Shown: piece by piece, positions 60,566-64,000 of the stretch
Position numbering within the stretch: the stretch's first letter is position 1
Layout: each line of letters starts with the position of its first letter
NCBI RefSeq assembly: GCF_003660395.1
Contig: NZ_QXQT01000004.1
Coordinates: forward strand, 39,273-103,272
Source: Helicobacter vulpis
GTDB taxonomy: Bacteria > Campylobacterota > Campylobacteria > Campylobacterales > Helicobacteraceae
Length of the DNA stretch: 64,000 nucleotides
Reading direction: 5' to 3'
The notes under the pieces: model-generated
Database searches by the model: none
What the model was told of the DNA's origin: nothing
The model's input: only the letters and a program-made list of their open reading frames with translations
Position numbers and translations under genes: made by a program

Positions 60566-61951
60566 ATGCTAGAAGCCCGCCATGCCCAGCATTTAAGCCA
60601 GCTTGTGGGGGTTGAAAATTTCTATACAGACCCCGCCCACTTGCAAGCCTACGCCTATGATGCCACTAGAGAACGCCACCTGCCCGATGGGGTGATCTTC
60701 CCTAGAGATGAAGAAGAAGTGCGCCAAATTCTAGCCTATTGCAACGCGCACCAAATTATTATCGTGCCTCGCGGGGCGGGTACGGGTTTTACAGGGGGGG
60801 CTTTGAGCGCGCATGGGGGGTTGGTCTTAAGTCTAGAAAAGCATTTTGATCGCATTTTAGAGATCGACACAAAAAATCTCATCGCGCGCGTCCAGCCCGG
60901 GGTGATCAACAAACATTTTCAAAACGCCGTGGAGGCGTTGGGCTTGTTCTACCCCCCCGATCCAGCTAGTCAAGATCAAAGCACTTTGGGGGGGAATGTG
61001 AGCGAAAACGCCGGGGGCATGCGCGCGGCTAAATATGGCATCACTAAAGATTATGTGATGGCACTGCGCGCGGTCTTGCCCAATGGAGATGTGATTAGAG
61101 CAGGCAAAAAGACGATCAAAGATGTCGCCGGCTTCAATGTGGCCGGGATTTTGATCGCCTCTGAGGGCTGTTTGGCAGTTATTACAGAACTCACTTTAAA
61201 ACTTCTAGCCAAGCCTAAATTGAAACAATCGGCGATGGGAGTGTTTGGCAGCATTGGCGAAGCGATGGAGGCGGTGTATAAGAGCATGGCTAGTGGGGTT
61301 ACCCCTGTGGCGATGGAGTTTTTAGATAATCTGAGCATTAGGGCGGTTGAGCAACGCTTTGCTAAGGGCTTGCCCATGGAAGCGGGCGCGATTCTCATCA
61401 CCCAAGTAGATGGGAGCGTGCCTGAGCAAATCAGCTGGCAGCTAGATCAAATTGAAAAGCATTTTAAAGAAAATGGGTGTATAGACTTTCGCATTGCCCA
61501 AAATAGCCAACAAGAAGAAGATCTGTGGTTTGCGCGCCGCAACGCCTCCCAAAGTATTAGTGTCTATGGCAAGAAAAAGCTCAATGAAGATGTGACCGTG
61601 CCTAGAGCCAGCCTGCCCGCCTTGCTAGAAGAAGTGGCCAAGATCAGTCAAGAATACGGGCTTACCATCCCTTGTTTTGGGCATACTGGCGATGGGAATG
61701 TGCATGTGAATGTGATGGTACAAGATCCTAACAACCCCTCTGAAATGCAAAGAGGGCAGGAGGCAATGGAGGCGATCTTTAAGAGCGCGATCGCCCTAGA
61801 GGGCACACTTAGCGGAGAGCATGGCATTGGTTTGTCCAAAGCGCGCTTCATGCCCCTAGCTTTTAGCCCTGAAGAGATGGCGTTGTTCAAACGCATTAAA
61901 GCCGCCTTTGATCCTAATAACATTCTCAACCCCTTTAAAATGGGCTTGTGA
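60566..61951 (+). CDS. glcD: FAD-linked glycolate/lactate dehydrogenase subunit GlcD
   Basis: 461 residues of the FAD-binding type 4/VAO family. VPRGAGTGFTGGALSAHGG is the FAD pyrophosphate loop. GHTGDGNVHVNV and GTLSGEHGIGLSKARFM near the C-terminus are the substrate/flavin blocks. It oxidises a 2-hydroxy acid and feeds electrons to quinone. The counterpart is HP0509. The ATG at 60566 has an AAGGAG site that overlaps the pgbA stop. A GTG two codons earlier is less likely. Confidence 0.93.
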   Translation: MLEARHAQHLSQLVGVENFYTDPAHLQAYAYDATRERHLPDGVIFPRDEEEVRQILAYCNAHQIIIVPRGAGTGFTGGALSAHGGLVLSLEKHFDRILEIDTKNLIARVQPGVINKHFQNAVEALGLFYPPDPASQDQSTLGGNVSENAGGMRAAKYGITKDYVMALRAVLPNGDVIRAGKKTIKDVAGFNVAGILIASEGCLAVITELTLKLLAKPKLKQSAMGVFGSIGEAMEAVYKSMASGVTPVAMEFLDNLSIRAVEQRFAKGLPMEAGAILITQVDGSVPEQISWQLDQIEKHFKENGCIDFRIAQNSQQEEDLWFARRNASQSISVYGKKKLNEDVTVPRASLPALLEEVAKISQEYGLTIPCFGHTGDGNVHVNVMVQDPNNPSEMQRGQEAMEAIFKSAIALEGTLSGEHGIGLSKARFMPLAFSPEEMALFKRIKAAFDPNNILNPFKMGL

Positions 61952-62442
61952 TGTGCGTGGGTTTTTTAAAAACCCCCAAAACTTTCCCCATCCCTTATCT
62001 GCGCTTGCAAACCAGCCAAAAAGGGCTGTGCGCTGTGGATTTTGTAACCCATAAAGGGCGATCCAATACACCCGATCTTTGGATGCAACAGAGTTTAGAG
62101 GCGCTAGAAAATTATTTTAAGGGCGATTTGGTGCGCTTTGAAATTCCCTTGGATATAGGCGGTTCGCCCTTTCAAAAACAGGTTTGGCATGCCCTGCAGG
62201 CTATCCCTTACGCACAAGTGCGCAGTTACAAAGACATCGCCCAAGCTATTGGCAATCCTAAAGCCTACCGCGCGCTGGGCAATGCCAACCATGCCAACCC
62301 CTGTCCCCTTGTCATCCCCTGTCATCGCGTGGTGCGCGCTAATGGCGATCTTGGGGGCTATGGGGGTGGGAAGGGGATCAAGACATGGCTTTTAAACCAT
62401 GAGCGTTGCTGGGCTACATCTTGCGATCCCATAACGCCCTAA
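61951..62442 (+). CDS. ogt: Methylated-DNA-protein cysteine methyltransferase
   Basis: 163 residues. PCHRVVRANGDLGGYGGG holds the alkyl-acceptor cysteine, and QKQVWHALQAIPYAQVRSYK is the DNA-binding helix of the Ogt family. It repairs O6-methylguanine by suicide transfer. The ATG shares one base with the glcD stop (TGATG). It is the last gene of the csd3-to-ogt run. Confidence 0.93.
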   Translation: MCVGFLKTPKTFPIPYLRLQTSQKGLCAVDFVTHKGRSNTPDLWMQQSLEALENYFKGDLVRFEIPLDIGGSPFQKQVWHALQAIPYAQVRSYKDIAQAIGNPKAYRALGNANHANPCPLVIPCHRVVRANGDLGGYGGGKGIKTWLLNHERCWATSCDPITP

Positions 62443-62665
62443 TTCTTTCTATTAGCTAGTTGTTTTTCTTAGCTAAAACACTGCGCAAAAGCGCACCCTA
62501 GTTTGCCCTAGATCCACCCCCACCTTTTTAAGGCTAGGATTATGGGGGAAAGATTGCCCCCTATTTTTGGCTTTGGGGGGCGGTTTTAGGGGGCGATCAA
62601 CGCTAGGGCAAAGACGAGCCCTATTTGTGGAGGCGTTAGGGGTTGTCATAGGCTGGGGTGTTGTC

Positions 62666-64000
62666 CTATCTTGTAGGTCGTCTAATCGCACTAATGCGTT
62701 CAACTTCTCCTTTCGCATTAACTTTTTTATAACCATCGTCATAGGGTTTTGCAAACGCTCTAAGATTGTCATAGCGATTCAATGCATCAAAACACCACCG
62801 GCTTGCCCCCATATTTTCTACAAACCTTGTATTTTGGCGGTCTAGGGCATCGGCGATTTTATAGATTTTGCTCTCGGCTAACTCTAGCAAGGGTTGATAA
62901 CGCTCAATGTTGTGTAAACCGATACGCCCATTAATTGCCCTTACCAAACTTAGGTTTTCCAATAATCTTAAAAGCACTTGGTGGTGTCGGCAATGCAAGG
63001 CGACAAATTTTTGGATTTGGATACACTCCATGAGTCTATCCATAAACTCTATGGCTTGTTTAGCGGCTAACTCAAAATTCTCTAAATCATCTCTGCCTTC
63101 ATAAGGCAGATTGTCCGTTGAAAAGCGTAAAAATCTAGCACATTTGCCACTGCCTAATCTAGCCCCTTGTTTGCGGTAATCATCTGCTCGCTCATAGTCC
63201 AAATCTGCCAAATGGTCGTAAGCATCCGCATAGCCCAAATCAATGGCTTTTTGGTGGAGTTGCATGGCTTCTTGCTTGCCACGATAACCGCTAACCTCTT
63301 TTAAAGCCACACCCCACAGAGCGTAAGCCTCCCCATCGCCTTTTTGGGCTTGGGTTTTTAAAGACTGCATGGCTTGGGTGTAATAGGTTTTTGCCATTTC
63401 ATCATCATCCTTATAATACTCAAACATCTTAGCTAACCCCACATACCCCCGCCCCTCGCCTAAGCCCACCGCTTTTTCAAAAAGCTCCTTAGCTTTTTCT
63501 TGGCAATTTGTGAGCGTTTTGTCTTTAAAGACTTGGCAATGTTTGAAAATCGTTAAATAATCCTCGCTCTCTAGGTCGTCTTTTAGGGGGTTTAAAGCAT
63601 GAATGACTTCCTGCCCACTAATGACCTCCCCACTCCCATACTCTAACACTTGGGTGTCCCTATTCTCCATATACACCTTACCCAGCTCCACCAAAGCTTG
63701 CACGGAGCCTAATTCTATGGCTTTTTCAAAACAACGCATGGCGACATTATTGTCGGGGTATAACACAATCCCCTCCACCGCCATTTTGCCTAGCTCTAGC
63801 CACGCGCTGGCACTCCCCAAATCTTTGGCTTGCATGTAGTCTTTAAAGGCTTGTAAAGTGTTCGCGCCGTATTTCCATAGGGGTTTGACTTCTGGGGCTG
63901 TTGTGCTTTGGGTGGTTTGGGTTGTTTGTGTGGCTTGTGGGGGGTTTTGGCTCGTGTTTGCGCTAGTGCCTTGTAATAAGGGAGCGTGGCTCTCTTGCAA
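62666..64000 (-). CDS. Sel1/TPR-repeat protein (start beyond window)
   Basis: At least 444 residues. An N-terminal Thr/Gln/Pro-rich low-complexity stretch (residues ~10-35) is followed by Sel1-like repeats such as AWLELGKMAVEGIVLYPDNN, AMRCFEKAIELGSVQALVEL and GKVYMENR. A helical C-terminal half has no family I recognise. The frame stays open to the window edge, so the true start lies to the right. Helicobacter Sel1 proteins (Hcp type) are often secreted and Cys-rich; this one has few Cys and no visible signal, so that role is not supported. Confidence 0.7.
   Translation of the reverse strand: MQESHAPLLQGTSANTSQNPPQATQTTQTTQSTTAPEVKPLWKYGANTLQAFKDYMQAKDLGSASAWLELGKMAVEGIVLYPDNNVAMRCFEKAIELGSVQALVELGKVYMENRDTQVLEYGSGEVISGQEVIHALNPLKDDLESEDYLTIFKHCQVFKDKTLTNCQEKAKELFEKAVGLGEGRGYVGLAKMFEYYKDDDEMAKTYYTQAMQSLKTQAQKGDGEAYALWGVALKEVSGYRGKQEAMQLHQKAIDLGYADAYDHLADLDYERADDYRKQGARLGSGKCARFLRFSTDNLPYEGRDDLENFELAAKQAIEFMDRLMECIQIQKFVALHCRHHQVLLRLLENLSLVRAINGRIGLHNIERYQPLLELAESKIYKIADALDRQNTRFVENMGASRWCFDALNRYDNLRAFAKPYDDGYKKVNAKGEVERISAIRRPTR

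Noticed and set aside
62443..62665. C-terminal frame ending DLGQTRVRFCAVF on the minus strand
   Set aside because: It is part of a 99-codon frame that overlaps the Sel1 gene in another frame and has Pro/Arg-rich content typical of a shadow frame. There is no ribosome site.

Overview
The window is chromosomal DNA of a gastric Helicobacter that is not H. pylori. Many neighbouring gene pairs match the H. pylori order (ureA/B then ureI-E-F-G-H, hydABCDE, tatB-tatC-queA-rsmG, rpoD-lipohydrolase-mqo, flgM-flgN-flgK, csd3-nudix-pgbA-glcD). A short 16S rRNA fragment looks like the H. felis/H. heilmannii group. The species itself cannot be fixed from sequence alone. I see no CRISPR array, no intact prophage and no intact insertion sequence.

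Layout: 1-0.4 kb, 5' part of enolase (minus). 0.6-10.1 kb, a plus-strand operon for acetoacetate/acetone metabolism: thiolase, two CoA-transferase subunits and a four-gene ATP-dependent carboxylase related to acetone/acetophenone carboxylases. 10.1-15.7 kb, two coupled DUF262 proteins (possible anti-phage nucleases), carA and a DUF507 gene. 15.8-17.7 kb, a scrap zone: rRNA-type promoter and leader, the first ~88 nt of a 16S gene, a frameshifted rolling-circle Rep remnant and a phage tape-measure fragment. 17.8-19.2 kb, a solitary adenine methyltransferase and a small unknown protein. 19.2-24.9 kb, the uptake [NiFe]-hydrogenase operon. 25-27.2 kb, an OLD-family ATPase/TOPRIM gene. 27.3-30.1 kb, a LysE-type exporter and two tandem NixA-type nickel permeases, with a Fur-like palindrome before the second. 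30.1-31.5 kb, a lipoprotein. 31.6-37.4 kb, the urease cluster. Nickel uptake, urease and hydrogenase therefore lie within 20 kb and form the metabolic theme of the window.

37.5-46 kb holds tRNA-Ser, two small proteins, rsmG, queA, the Tat translocon genes, rpoD, a frameshifted low-molecular-weight phosphatase, an NlpC/P60 hydrolase and mqo. 46-47.3 kb holds a specificity-subunit gene broken at a G15 tract. 47.4-52.3 kb is a tight minus-strand operon ttcA-terC-modC-like-aldolase-like-phosphoethanolamine transferase. 52.4-54.9 kb has selA and an alpha-fucosyltransferase broken at a G14 tract. 54.9-57.7 kb is the flgM-flgN-flgK unit with a sigma28-type promoter. 57.7-62.4 kb has csd3, a Nudix hydrolase, a pgbA-like gene, glcD and ogt. 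62.7-64 kb is a Sel1/TPR-repeat gene running off the end; 62443-62665 holds nothing I recognise.

Both long poly-G tracts sit inside coding sequence and both are one base away from an open frame, so the restriction-specificity gene and the fucosyltransferase both read as phase-OFF in this sequence. The most distinctive points are the four-subunit carboxylase, the paired DUF262 genes, the two phase-variable loci and the rRNA/plasmid/phage scrap zone.
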